DNA from: an uncultured Candidatus Pelagibacter sp.
Lineage (GTDB): Bacteria > Pseudomonadota > Alphaproteobacteria > Pelagibacterales > Pelagibacteraceae
DNA length: 17,113 bases
Reading direction: 5' to 3'
Assembly: GCA_905612335.1 (NCBI GenBank)
Contig: CAJQRT010000043.1
Span: forward strand, 1-17,113
This document shows positions 1 to 7,204 of this stretch, piece by piece. Positions within the stretch are counted from its first letter, which is position 1. Each line of letters begins with the position of its first letter. Both the position numbers and the translations under genes were made by a program. The notes under the pieces were generated by a model. That model saw nothing but the letters and a program-made list of their open reading frames with translations. It was not told the origin of the DNA and did not search any database.

Positions 1-42
1 ATAAGTGATAATTCCACAATAAATAATTGTCGACCAATGCAT
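1..42 (-). CDS. azlD: AzlD-type branched-chain amino acid export subunit, N-terminal fragment
   Basis: Only the first 14 codons are inside the window (MHWSTIIYCGIITY); the rest lies beyond base 1. The ATG shares its A with the TAA stop of the preceding azlC gene (TAATG), the usual translationally coupled junction of azlC-azlD pairs. AzlD proteins are small four-helix membrane proteins of about 100 residues that act with AzlC in branched-chain amino acid or analogue efflux. The visible start (polar residue, Trp, hydrophobic run, then Thr-Tyr) fits an AzlD first helix. The assignment rests mainly on position and overlap, because 14 residues are too few to identify a family alone. Confidence 0.65.
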   Translation of the reverse strand, partial: MHWSTIIYCGIITY

Positions 43-740
43 TATTTTTTCTTTAAAGTTATCAAAGTTAATAATGTTGCAACCAGTAAGCCTGATAATG
101 CTGCAACAATAATATATGCTTGAAATGGTATTGTATTATACCCGATAGTTGCAACTATGCCTGATACCAACATTACAATAATATTTTTAAATTTTCTAAA
201 ATCATTAATCAACAAAGCTAAAAAAGTTAAAGAAATAGTAAAGCTTAAACCTAATTCTTCTGGAATAACTGAACCTAGAACTATACCTAAAACTGTTGAT
301 ATCTGCCAAACTGTCCAACAGGTAAAGCCGGCTCCTAATAAGTGGTAATGTTTGAACTCATTTTCTTTATTTTTTTTAAAGTAAGTATTTGAAACAGCGA
401 ATGCTTGATCAATTAATATGTATGATAAAATAACTTTCCATGACAATTTTAAATGAGACAAATATTCTGAAAAAACTGCACCATATAATAAATGTCTTGA
501 ATTAACCGCTCCTACAGATGTTATGGTTACTAGAGATGAGGCTCCACCAGAAAATAATTGAAGTAAAACTATTTGAGAAGCACCACCAAAAATTATAACT
601 GACATTCCAAATGTCATGTATGCACTCAGACCTAATTCCATACCAATAACACCAAATATAATTCCAAAAGGTACTACAGGTATCATTAGTGGACTTACAT
701 CTGTTATTCCTTTGGTGAGGGTTTTTAATCTTTTATTCAT
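42..740 (-). CDS. azlC: AzlC family branched-chain amino acid permease
   Basis: A 232-residue integral membrane protein of the AzlC family, the large subunit of a two-component exporter for branched-chain amino acids or analogues. Visible family marks are an N-terminal amphipathic start leading into a Pro/Gly-rich first helix, GGASQ at residues 52-56, and NSRHLLYG at 80-87, followed by several hydrophobic helices to a Lys-rich C-terminus. The length matches the family (about 230). It is followed by azlD with a one-base overlap and lies 18 bases downstream of the iron-transporter ATPase gene, so it is probably read through from that operon. The substrate cannot be told from sequence. Nothing in the protein suggests a role in iron transport; the linkage may simply reflect genome compaction. 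Confidence 0.9.
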   Translation of the reverse strand: MNKRLKTLTKGITDVSPLMIPVVPFGIIFGVIGMELGLSAYMTFGMSVIIFGGASQIVLLQLFSGGASSLVTITSVGAVNSRHLLYGAVFSEYLSHLKLSWKVILSYILIDQAFAVSNTYFKKNKENEFKHYHLLGAGFTCWTVWQISTVLGIVLGSVIPEELGLSFTISLTFLALLINDFRKFKNIIVMLVSGIVATIGYNTIPFQAYIIVAALSGLLVATLLTLITLKKK

Positions 741-758
741 TATAATTTAAGTTTTATA

Positions 759-1817
759 TTAGAAGCAAACTATATGATCAATATTTATAGGTAGCTTGAT
801 ACCGAATTTTTCATCTACCTGATGCTGATGAATATGATGAGAGTGTACAAATACTGGAATTAATTTATCGCTCACAGTTTTAAGTGTGTAAATAAAATTA
901 GTACCTCTAAACTTTCTATCAACAACTTCTAATTTTAAGTTACTTTGATCATCATGCTCTAGATCCTCTGGTTGTAATAAAAGCTGAACCTCTGATCCTT
1001 TTGGGTAATGCTTAATAAAATTACCAGTAACTGTTCCTAGGTCAACACTCTCTAAGCTATTTTCACCAGTGACTTTTGCTGGAATTAAAATTCCTCTATT
1101 TAAAAATTTTACTACCTCTACTGAATTTGGAAAGTGATAAACATTATAAGGATCGTCAAATTGTTTTAATTGTTCGTCTAAAATTATTCCACATTTTGTA
1201 CCTAAATAAAAAGCTTCATACGAGTCATGCGTTACAATTATAGTTGTTATTTTATGTTCAGTTAAAATTTGTTTTAATTTAACTTGAATCTCTTCTTTAA
1301 AACTTTGATCAACATTTGAAAGTGGTTCATCTAATAATAATAAATCTGGCTTTGTAACTAGTGATCTTGCTAGAGCTGCTCTTTGAGCTTCACCTGCACT
1401 GATTTGATGTGGAAACTTATCTTTAATTTTTTCAAGATTTAAGAATTTAATTATTTCTTCAGTAGATATAGTTTGTTTTGTTTTTTTGTTCCTTTCAGCA
1501 CCAAATTCAATATTTTTTAAAACATTATAATGTGGGAATAAGCAGTTATCTTGGAATGATAACGATATATTTCTATTCTCAGGCTCTACATGTACTTTCT
1601 CTGAAGATAAAACTTTATTTTTTAATATAATTTCACCAGATTTAATATTTGTTAAACCAGCAATGGATCTTAATATTGTAGTTTTTCCAATTCCAGATGG
1701 CCCTAATAGGCATATAATGTCTCCTTCTTTTTCAATATTAAAAGATACATTTCGTACTTTATTAACTTTACTTGCTTCAAAAGTTACATCTTTAATTTCT
1801 AAAAAATTTTTACTCAT
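759..1817 (-). CDS. fbpC: Ferric iron ABC transporter, ATP-binding subunit (FbpC/SfuC type)
   Basis: A 352-residue cytoplasmic ATPase of the CUT1/FbpC class. It shows Walker A GPSGIGKTT (residues 39-47), Q-loop Gln 89, an ABC signature in the variant form ISAGEAQR (139-146), Walker B LLLLDEP (159-165) and the H-loop His 197. Residues from about 235 form the C-terminal regulatory (TOBE-like) region typical of FbpC. It would power Fe3+ import through the FbpB-type permease encoded two bases upstream. The signature has Ala where most family members have Gly (LSGGQ), a mild change that many working transporters tolerate. The family also contains putrescine, thiamine and sulfate ATPases; the iron call rests on the neighbouring permease and binding protein. 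Confidence 0.88.
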   Translation of the reverse strand: MSKNFLEIKDVTFEASKVNKVRNVSFNIEKEGDIICLLGPSGIGKTTILRSIAGLTNIKSGEIILKNKVLSSEKVHVEPENRNISLSFQDNCLFPHYNVLKNIEFGAERNKKTKQTISTEEIIKFLNLEKIKDKFPHQISAGEAQRAALARSLVTKPDLLLLDEPLSNVDQSFKEEIQVKLKQILTEHKITTIIVTHDSYEAFYLGTKCGIILDEQLKQFDDPYNVYHFPNSVEVVKFLNRGILIPAKVTGENSLESVDLGTVTGNFIKHYPKGSEVQLLLQPEDLEHDDQSNLKLEVVDRKFRGTNFIYTLKTVSDKLIPVFVHSHHIHQHQVDEKFGIKLPINIDHIVCF

Positions 1818-1819
1818 AA

Positions 1820-3439
1820 TTAATCCCTTAATGTATATCTAGAAGTAATTAAAATAAAAGTACTTGTAATTAATATAAGAAATAAAGATGGGACTGCAGC
1901 AGCCTCTAATAGGTCTTGAGATGCATATATATAAGCCGTGGTAGCAAATGTTTCAAAATTAAATGGTCTCATGATAAGTGTAATTGGTAGCTCCTTAATT
2001 ATTTCAATTGCAATTATTAATCCAATTAACAGAATAGAGTTTCTTAAGTAAGGAAAGTGAATATTTTTAAATGTTTTAAATTTTGAGTAGCCAAGTAAAT
2101 AAGCACTTTCATCTATTGAATAGTTAATCTTAAGATAACCAGACTTTATGCCATTACAGGCTAAAGAGTAAAACCTTACAAAATAAACACTTATAAGTCC
2201 CAATATTGAACCAATAAATATAGTTTTGATAGTTTTAAATCCGAAATACTGAACAACAGTATTATCAAACCAGGCCACGAAGCTTATAAACGCAACAGCT
2301 AAAATTACCCCCGGTATTGCATACCCAGAAATAGAAAATGTAGTTAGTGCTTCTAATAATTTACTTTTCGTAACCCTATTTCCATAGTTTGAAATGAAGG
2401 CAAATGTTATCAAAACAGTGCTTGCTAATAAAACTAATATTCCAGTATTAATAAATAAACTAAGTATGTTTAAATCATTAAAATGTTTTGGAAAAATTAT
2501 TGTCCAATAAAGCATTTGTGAAACTGGAAATATAAAGCTAGCAAAAAAAATAAAACCACAAAATGTAATAGCTAAAGTTGACTTTGATTTATCTAAATTA
2601 ATTAAAGTTTTAGATTTAAAGCCACTTTTTGTTGGAGAGTGATATTGAGCTTTTTTTCTAGAAAAATTTTCAAGAACAAATAATCCTAAAATAAAGATTA
2701 AGAGAAAAAAAGATAGTCTATTAGCTAAAGATAAATCATCAAAAGAAATCCATGCATTATAGATTCCAGTAGTTAATGTGGACACATTAAAAAAATCTAC
2801 AGTTCCAAAATCTGATAACGTTTCCATTGCAACTAAAGAAAGTCCAGCAACTATTGCTGGTCTGGCTGAAGGTAAAATAATTTTAAAAAATGATTTATTT
2901 TTTGAAAATCCTAAATTTTTACCTAAATCAATTAAGTTTTGAGATTGGTAATGGAATGATGCTCTTGTTAAAATATAAACATATCCAAACAATGAGAATG
3001 ATAAAGAAATGATTGCACCAAACATGCCATCCATTTTAGGTATATGTTTGTTATATTCTCCCTCTCCAAATACATTAGTTAGTATTGAAAAAGCTGTACC
3101 ATAATTTTCAAAGAAGGCTGTTAATGAGTATGCGTATATATAGGGTGGTACTGCGAATGATAATATTAATGCCCATTTAAAAAAATTTGAACCTGGAAAA
3201 TTATAGAAAGACACAAGATATGCAGCACCTACTCCAATAATAAAAGTTAAAAATAGTACACCCGTTAATAAAATTAGTGAGTGATTAATGTAATCAAATA
3301 AAAAAGTATCCTTTAGTATCGAATAATAATTACTTGTGTTTTCAAAGAAACCTGCACAGATAGTAAGTATTGGGATAGCAACAGCTATAGATATTAAAAA
3401 ACTACTTATGTACCAAATGTTAAAATTTTTAATTCCCAT
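1820..3439 (-). CDS. fbpB: Ferric iron ABC transporter, fused double permease (FbpB/SfuB type)
   Basis: A 539-residue inner-membrane protein with two homologous BPD_transp_1 halves in one chain, as in FbpB/SfuB iron permeases. The cytoplasmic EAA coupling loops, which dock to the ATPase, are visible at about residues 171-196 (LGKNLGFSKNKSFF, then LPSARPAI) and 444-468 (SAYLLGYSKFKTF, then FPYLRNS). About twelve hydrophobic helices are present, and a Lys-rich linker near 261-290 separates the halves. The length agrees with the family (500-560). The ATPase gene follows after two bases. Upstream is a 140-base spacer carrying alternative hairpins (separate entry), so the permease may be expressed at a different level from fbpA. 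In the Fbp system the permease moves Fe3+ delivered by the periplasmic binding protein into the cytoplasm. Confidence 0.9.
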   Translation of the reverse strand: MGIKNFNIWYISSFLISIAVAIPILTICAGFFENTSNYYSILKDTFLFDYINHSLILLTGVLFLTFIIGVGAAYLVSFYNFPGSNFFKWALILSFAVPPYIYAYSLTAFFENYGTAFSILTNVFGEGEYNKHIPKMDGMFGAIISLSFSLFGYVYILTRASFHYQSQNLIDLGKNLGFSKNKSFFKIILPSARPAIVAGLSLVAMETLSDFGTVDFFNVSTLTTGIYNAWISFDDLSLANRLSFFLLIFILGLFVLENFSRKKAQYHSPTKSGFKSKTLINLDKSKSTLAITFCGFIFFASFIFPVSQMLYWTIIFPKHFNDLNILSLFINTGILVLLASTVLITFAFISNYGNRVTKSKLLEALTTFSISGYAIPGVILAVAFISFVAWFDNTVVQYFGFKTIKTIFIGSILGLISVYFVRFYSLACNGIKSGYLKINYSIDESAYLLGYSKFKTFKNIHFPYLRNSILLIGLIIAIEIIKELPITLIMRPFNFETFATTAYIYASQDLLEAAAVPSLFLILITSTFILITSRYTLRD

Positions 3440-3471
3440 AATTTATAATACTCCAATAACTATATTTAAGA

Positions 3472-3536
3472 AACCTCCCCTGTTGCCAGGAGAGGTTAAT
3501 ACTAACCTCGAAACCAATTGAGAGAGAGATTACGAG
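3472..3536 (-). promoter_or_regulatory. Mutually exclusive hairpins in leader of the permease gene (attenuator-like)
   Basis: Read on the minus strand, a GAGGTTA segment (3503-3509) can pair with TAACCTC (3492-3498), giving 7 bp with a 4-base loop. The same TAACCTC segment can instead start an 11-bp stem: 3487-3497 pairs with 3472-3482, closed by a GCAA (GNRA) tetraloop and containing one U-G wobble. Both folds need bases 3492-3497, so they exclude each other. The distal stem is followed by TTTCTTAAAT, a weak U tract. An outer, imperfect pairing of 3528-3536 with 3507-3515 is also possible. The segment is much richer in GC than its surroundings. The layout is that of an antiterminator/terminator or a processing site between peroxiredoxin and permease. 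No known riboswitch class was recognised. Confidence 0.5.
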
Positions 3537-3579
3537 TGTTAATTCTTAAATTTTTTTATAAATTATTTATTTTTCTAAA

Positions 3580-4134
3580 TTACTTGCTTGATAGATATTC
3601 TATGCAGTTTTCGGGAGTTGTTTGTTCATATGGATCAGGATCACTTCCATCATTATTCATACCATCCTCTTGCCACCATTTTTCAACGACACCATCATTA
3701 ATAATTGCACAATATCTCCAGCTTCTTAGACCAAAACCTAAATGTTTTTTATCAATTAACATCCCCATTGAACGTGTAAAATCAGCATTTCCATCGGGTA
3801 ATACCTTAACTTTTGTTAATTTTTGCTGATCTGCCCAAGCATTCATCACAAAACCATCATTGACACTAATGCAATAAACTTCATTAATACCTAGGCCTAA
3901 CAGTTTATCATAATTTTTTTCAAAGCCTGGTAATTGTTTTTCAGAGCAAGTAGGTGTAAATGCACCTGGCAACGAGAATAGTATTACTTTTTTACCTTTA
4001 AAAATATCATCAGTACTAACATCAACCCATTGTCCAATTTTTCTTGTTTTTAAAACTACACTTGAGCATTTTTTTCCTTCAATCATTCTATTCCTATTAT
4101 TTTTTAAGTGTTTATTTAATTGTATTACTGACAT
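3580..4134 (-). CDS. Peroxiredoxin, Prx5-like (redoxin domain)
   Basis: Thiol peroxidase that reduces H2O2 and organic hydroperoxides in the cytoplasm. The peroxidatic site LPGAFTPTCSEKQLPG is complete, with Cys 63 and Thr 60 of the PxxxTxxC motif; the partner Arg is probably that of SWRYC further on. Cys 88 and a Cys near the C-terminus (PENC) are possible resolving residues. As drawn it has 184 residues; the second Met (codon 17, ATG at 4086-4084) is preceded by AGGAATAG and gives 168 residues, the usual family start, so 3580-4086 is equally likely. The stretch between the first strand and Cys 63 seems about a dozen residues shorter than in the proteobacterial relatives I recall. It sits between ferric-iron binding protein and permease genes, which suggests protection against peroxide during iron uptake (inference). 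Confidence 0.9.
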   Translation of the reverse strand: MSVIQLNKHLKNNRNRMIEGKKCSSVVLKTRKIGQWVDVSTDDIFKGKKVILFSLPGAFTPTCSEKQLPGFEKNYDKLLGLGINEVYCISVNDGFVMNAWADQQKLTKVKVLPDGNADFTRSMGMLIDKKHLGFGLRSWRYCAIINDGVVEKWWQEDGMNNDGSDPDPYEQTTPENCIEYLSSK

Positions 4135-4146
4135 TTGAATTTTTTA

Positions 4147-4200
4147 GTGCTCATAACTTAATGTAGGTAGGGTAAATACCTCATTAAAGATTATGAGCAC
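4147..4200 (-). promoter_or_regulatory. Long stem-loop upstream of peroxiredoxin
   Basis: GTGCTCATAA (4147-4156) and TTATGAGCAC (4191-4200) are perfect 10-bp inverted arms. The stem continues inward through about 12 more pairs, with single-base bulges at 4164, 4186 and 4190, to AGGTA/TACCT (4165-4169 and 4177-4181) around a 7-base loop. The total is about 22 bp in only 54 bases. It occupies most of the spacer between the Cys-rich ORF and the peroxiredoxin. Neither strand has a U tract after it, so a classical intrinsic terminator is unlikely. A transcript-stabilising or processing hairpin that separates high fbpA expression from the downstream genes, or a protein-binding palindrome, would fit. 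Confidence 0.6.
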
Positions 4201-4217
4201 AATCATTAAAAAGAAAA

Positions 4218-4403
4218 TTATGTATTAAAGGGAGAAAGGATATGTGCAACCTCTTCGTCTTTAATATCTGATAATTTTCTATTATTTATTTTTCTATTGA
4301 TTTTTTCACACTCTGCTGCACACGGATCACAAGCTTTCAGAGTTTGCGACCCATATACATCAGAAGATTTATTCTCATCAATATTAAATAAATTCTTTTT
4401 CAC
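4218..4403 (-). CDS. Small Cys-rich hypothetical protein
   Basis: A 61-residue hydrophilic protein beginning with GTG seven bases after the fbpA stop codon, with no signal peptide or membrane helix. Its mark is KACDPCAAEC, three cysteines (25, 28, 32) in a CxxCxxxC pattern, followed by a Lys/Arg/Asn-rich helix-like stretch and an acidic segment (residues 44-51). I do not recognise the family. The cysteine spacing could bind a metal or an Fe-S cluster, or could be redox-active. Its place directly behind a ferric-binding protein and ahead of a peroxiredoxin supports an iron or redox role, but that is inference. The frame is open, tightly spaced and not a shadow of another gene, so I consider it real with moderate confidence. 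Confidence 0.6.
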   Translation of the reverse strand: MKKNLFNIDENKSSDVYGSQTLKACDPCAAECEKINRKINNRKLSDIKDEEVAHILSPFNT

Positions 4404-4410
4404 TTATTAC

Positions 4411-5433
4411 TTACTTCCACTTAGCAGCTAACATTACTTCTAATGCTGCAGCCTGGTTTTTTCCGTAATTAGCAACTTTTGTTTCTAAATCTTGTTTGTA
4501 ACCAAGACCCATTTGCTTAACTAATGGATGAGGCTCAACACCATCAATCATTGGATATTCAAATGTATTATTAACTATATGTGTTTGTGCTTCTTTAGTT
4601 AATAAAAACTCAAGTAGTTTAATTGCATTAGCTTTGTTTGGAGCATTTTTTAATACACCACCACCACTAATGTTCATGTGAGTTCCTCTATCTCCTTGGT
4701 TAGGAAAGAATGGCAGAACTTTTTTAGCTGCTGCTTGTTGTTCTGGACCTTTTTTTCCAGATAACATCAAAGCTAAGTAGTACGTATTAGCTACAGCTAT
4801 ATCAGCTTCACCAGCTGCTACAGCTAAAATTTGAGCTCTATCGTTTCCTTTAGAATCTCTAGCCATGTTAGCAACTATTCCTTTAGCCCATTCTGCAGTT
4901 GCTGCTTTACCATTATTTTTAACTAATGAAGCAACAAGAGATTGGTTATAGATATTGTTAGATTTTCTTATAACAACTCTACCTTTCCATTTGGGATCAG
5001 CAAGACCTTCGTAAGTCATACCATTAAGTTCATTTGCATTTACTCTTTCAGGTGAGTAATACATAATTCTTGCTCTCTTAGCTATTCCAGTCCATTTAGA
5101 AGTTCTAAAGTTTGATGGAACGGCAGCTTTGATGGCTGGAGACATAGAATTTTGGAACATTCCTTTTGCAGCGAATGCACCTAATCTTCCTGCATCAGCA
5201 GTAATATAAAGGTCAGCTTTTGAATCAGCACCTTCTTCAGTTATTCTTTTTTGAAGAGCTTTATCTTTACCAGATACAATATTTACTTTAATTCCAGTTT
5301 TAGCTGTAAATTTTTCGTAAAGTTGAACATCTGAATCGTAATGTCTTGCACTGAATACATTAACTTCAGCAGCAAACGTCATGTTTGCAAATAAAGCCAT
5401 GAAAAATGCAATAATCGTAAGTTTTTTCATCAT
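4411..5433 (-). CDS. fbpA: Ferric iron periplasmic binding protein (FbpA/FutA/SfuA type)
   Basis: A 340-residue periplasmic solute-binding protein that captures Fe3+ and delivers it to the FbpB/FbpC transporter. It has a classical signal peptide (Lys-Lys, then a hydrophobic run, cleavage predicted after TFA at residue 21). The mature start NVFSARHYDSD carries the His-Tyr pair (31-32) typical of FutA-type proteins, and NTYYLAL carries the adjacent tyrosines 218-219 that coordinate iron in this family. Translation may begin at either of two consecutive Met codons. The gene leads a minus-strand operon, and a Fur-box-like palindrome lies about 50-75 bases upstream, so iron-responsive repression is likely. 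Permease and ATPase follow only after two inserted genes, an unusual order. In SAR11 such a protein is a main iron-acquisition component. Confidence 0.94.
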   Translation of the reverse strand: MMKKLTIIAFFMALFANMTFAAEVNVFSARHYDSDVQLYEKFTAKTGIKVNIVSGKDKALQKRITEEGADSKADLYITADAGRLGAFAAKGMFQNSMSPAIKAAVPSNFRTSKWTGIAKRARIMYYSPERVNANELNGMTYEGLADPKWKGRVVIRKSNNIYNQSLVASLVKNNGKAATAEWAKGIVANMARDSKGNDRAQILAVAAGEADIAVANTYYLALMLSGKKGPEQQAAAKKVLPFFPNQGDRGTHMNISGGGVLKNAPNKANAIKLLEFLLTKEAQTHIVNNTFEYPMIDGVEPHPLVKQMGLGYKQDLETKVANYGKNQAAALEVMLAAKWK

Positions 5434-5466
5434 TTTCTTTCGTTTATGTTAATTTAATTAGATTAG

Positions 5467-5545
5467 AATGCTTACTATTAGCATTGCGAATGATTATCAA
5501 TCGCAATAGTGTCACACTATACATAATTAATTACTGTAAAATCAA
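5467..5545 (-). promoter_or_regulatory. fbpA promoter region with Fur-box-like palindrome and two further dyads
   Basis: Three overlapping inverted repeats lie here. First, AATGCT (5467-5472) with AGCATT (5480-5485). Second, a 25-base near-perfect palindrome with arms ATTGCGA (5483-5489) and TCGCAAT (5501-5507) around a TGATtATCA core; one position pair mismatches. Third, ATAGTGTcACACTAT (5506-5520). On the minus strand 5504-5486 reads GCGATTGATAATCATTCGC, which matches the classical 19-base Fur box at 14 positions by my count. A tentative promoter is TTGATT (5545-5540), an 18-base spacer, and TATAGT (5521-5516), which would put the palindrome over the transcription start, a suitable place for a repressor. 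The regulator could be Fur or another alphaproteobacterial iron regulator. Confidence 0.65.
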
Positions 5546-5824
5546 TATAAGTAATTCACTTACAAAAGACATCAATACAACAAATCCTAAGAAAAAATTG
5601 CAGTACATTATTGAAATAGTACGATTTCTAATTCTTCTTTGTCTTACAAAGGGTTTGTCATCTAGGTCTGAAATATCTCTATCTCCAACTACTTTATAAT
5701 CATATGTCCAACGCCAGATAGAGTTACCAAAACGTTTATCTGAATTATTATAAAAATTTATCCATGCAACAATATATCTGTGTGAAATATAAAGAATGAT
5801 TAAAAAGAAACTACTTATAAGCAT
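5531..5824 (-). CDS. Hypothetical small membrane protein
   Basis: A 97-residue protein with a hydrophobic helix at each end (about residues 2-21 and 74-97) and a charged middle containing IWRWTYDYKVVGDRD and an Arg-rich stretch (RQRRIRNR). This suggests a hairpin in the membrane with a short soluble domain between. I recognise no family. It lies 41 bases after isocitrate lyase on the same strand and could be cotranscribed with it. The assigned ATG sits inside an 11-bp hairpin, so either translation is structure-dependent or the true start is further in. The opposite strand also has a shorter open frame (5484-5699), but its composition looks less protein-like. Confidence 0.5.
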   Translation of the reverse strand: MLISSFFLIILYISHRYIVAWINFYNNSDKRFGNSIWRWTYDYKVVGDRDISDLDDKPFVRQRRIRNRTISIMYCNFFLGFVVLMSFVSELLILILQ

Positions 5825-5849
5825 CTAAATATTTAATCATATTTAGATG
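5822..5849 (-). terminator. Hairpin after isocitrate lyase, possible weak terminator or start-codon occluder
   Basis: CATCTAAATAT (5822-5832) and ATATTTAGATG (5839-5849) form a perfect 11-bp stem with a 6-base loop. It lies 17 bases after the aceA stop codon on the minus strand. The stem is AT-rich and is followed by CTTATAAG rather than a U run, so it would be a weak terminator at best. The downstream arm contains the ATG of the 97-residue membrane protein, so it may instead control that gene's translation or protect the aceA transcript's 3' end. Confidence 0.4.
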
Positions 5850-5865
5850 GCGTATTAAAGAATAA

Positions 5866-7143
5866 TTAAAATTGCTCAGACTCTGTTGAGCCTTCCATTG
5901 CAGTTGTAGAGCTTTTTCCACTACTTATAGTATTTGAGACTGCATCAAAATAAGAGGTACCAACTTCACGTTGGTGCTTGACACTTGTGTAACCATCCTT
6001 CTCTCTAGCAAATTCAAGTTCTTGAATTTTAGAATAAGCAGTCATTCCTTCAGTTTTATATTTTTCTGCAAGTTCAAAAATTGCAATATTTTGTGTATGA
6101 AAACCTGCAAGTGTAATGAATTGAAATTTATAACCCATTTCACTAATGTTTTGTTGGAATGTTGCAATCTCTGCATCTGATAAATGTTTCTTCCAATTAA
6201 AAGAAGGTGAGCAGTTGTAAGCTAATAATTTACCAGGAAACTTTTCATGAATTGCATCTGCAAACTTTTTTGCTTCTTCTAAGTTTGGTGTTGCAGTCTC
6301 ACACCAAATTAAATCTGAATAAGGAGCATAAGCTAAACCTCTTGAGATAGCTTGTTCAATACCTTGTTTAACATAATAAAAACCTTCTGGAGATCTTTCA
6401 CCAGTTAAAAATGGTTTATCGTTTTCATCAAAATCGTTTGTAATTAATTTTGCAGCATTAGCGTCTGTTCTTGCTAAAATAATTAATGGGACTTCAGCAA
6501 TATCAGCTGCAAGTCTTGCAGCTTTTAAATTTTTAATCATTGTTCCAGTTGGGACTAAAACTTTTCCTCCCATATGACCACATTTTTTTTCACTGGCTAA
6601 TTGATCTTCAAAATGAACTCCAGCAGCTCCTGCTTTAATAAACTTTTTTGTTAATTCAAAAACATTTAATGGTCCGCCAAATCCAGCTTCACCATCTGCA
6701 ATAATTGGAAGCATGTAATCAGTTCTATCTTTTGACTGCATATCGCCATCATTTAATTCCATGTGTTGAATCTGGTCTGCTCTAATTAGAGCGTTGTTCA
6801 TCGACTCAACTAATTTTGGAGCACTATCATATGGATATAAAGATTGATCAGGGTACATCTCACCAGCAGTATTTGCATCAGCAGCAACTTGCCATCCACT
6901 TAAATAAATTGCTTTTAAACCAGCTTTAGCATGTTGAATTGCATGGTTTCCAGATAATGATCCCAAAGTATTAATATAATTTTCAGAATTTAAAAGATCC
7001 CATAATTTTTTAGATTGATGTTTACACATCGAATATTCAATTTTAATTGAACCTCTAAGTCTCTCCACTTCTTCAGGAGTATAATCTTTTTTAATACCAG
7101 CAAATCTTTTTAGATCGTATGAAACTTTAGCTTCTGAGCTCAT
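5866..7143 (-). CDS. aceA: Isocitrate lyase
   Basis: A 425-residue cytoplasmic enzyme that splits isocitrate into glyoxylate and succinate, the first step of the glyoxylate shunt used for growth on two-carbon compounds and fatty-acid-derived acetyl-CoA. The catalytic loop KKCGHMGGK is intact, with Cys 188 as the acid/base residue. [17 protein letters not shown] (about residues 84-100), the metal-site region around [10 protein letters not shown] (148-157), and [10 protein letters not shown] later in the chain are all present. The length agrees with the bacterial family (about 430). Malate synthase, the partner enzyme, is not in the window. Upstream are a small ORF and then a divergent ScfR/RamB-like regulator; RamB-type proteins are known to control aceA elsewhere, so this regulator is the obvious candidate. 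Confidence 0.97.
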   Translation of the reverse strand: MSSEAKVSYDLKRFAGIKKDYTPEEVERLRGSIKIEYSMCKHQSKKLWDLLNSENYINTLGSLSGNHAIQHAKAGLKAIYLSGWQVAADANTAGEMYPDQSLYPYDSAPKLVESMNNALIRADQIQHMELNDGDMQSKDRTDYMLPIIADGEAGFGGPLNVFELTKKFIKAGAAGVHFEDQLASEKKCGHMGGKVLVPTGTMIKNLKAARLAADIAEVPLIILARTDANAAKLITNDFDENDKPFLTGERSPEGFYYVKQGIEQAISRGLAYAPYSDLIWCETATPNLEEAKKFADAIHEKFPGKLLAYNCSPSFNWKKHLSDAEIATFQQNISEMGYKFQFITLAGFHTQNIAIFELAEKYKTEGMTAYSKIQELEFAREKDGYTSVKHQREVGTSYFDAVSNTISSGKSSTTAMEGSTESEQF

Positions 7144-7204
7144 AGATAGAGTCTTTCTAGGTTTTAGATTTAGAAAAATTAGTCTTTAAGTGGTTTAAAG
7201 TAGC

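Noticed and set aside
3518..3829. Plus-strand open frame of 103 codons
   Set aside because: It lies mostly antisense to the peroxiredoxin, whose catalytic motif is unmistakable, and its translation has no coherent domain.
5484..5699. Plus-strand open frame of 71 codons starting in the fbpA operator
   Set aside because: It begins inside the palindromic promoter region and is antisense to the more protein-like 97-residue membrane ORF.
7184..7200. CTTTAA/TTAAAG hairpin between the small ORF and aceA
   Set aside because: Six AT-rich pairs with a 5-base loop are expected by chance in sequence of this composition.
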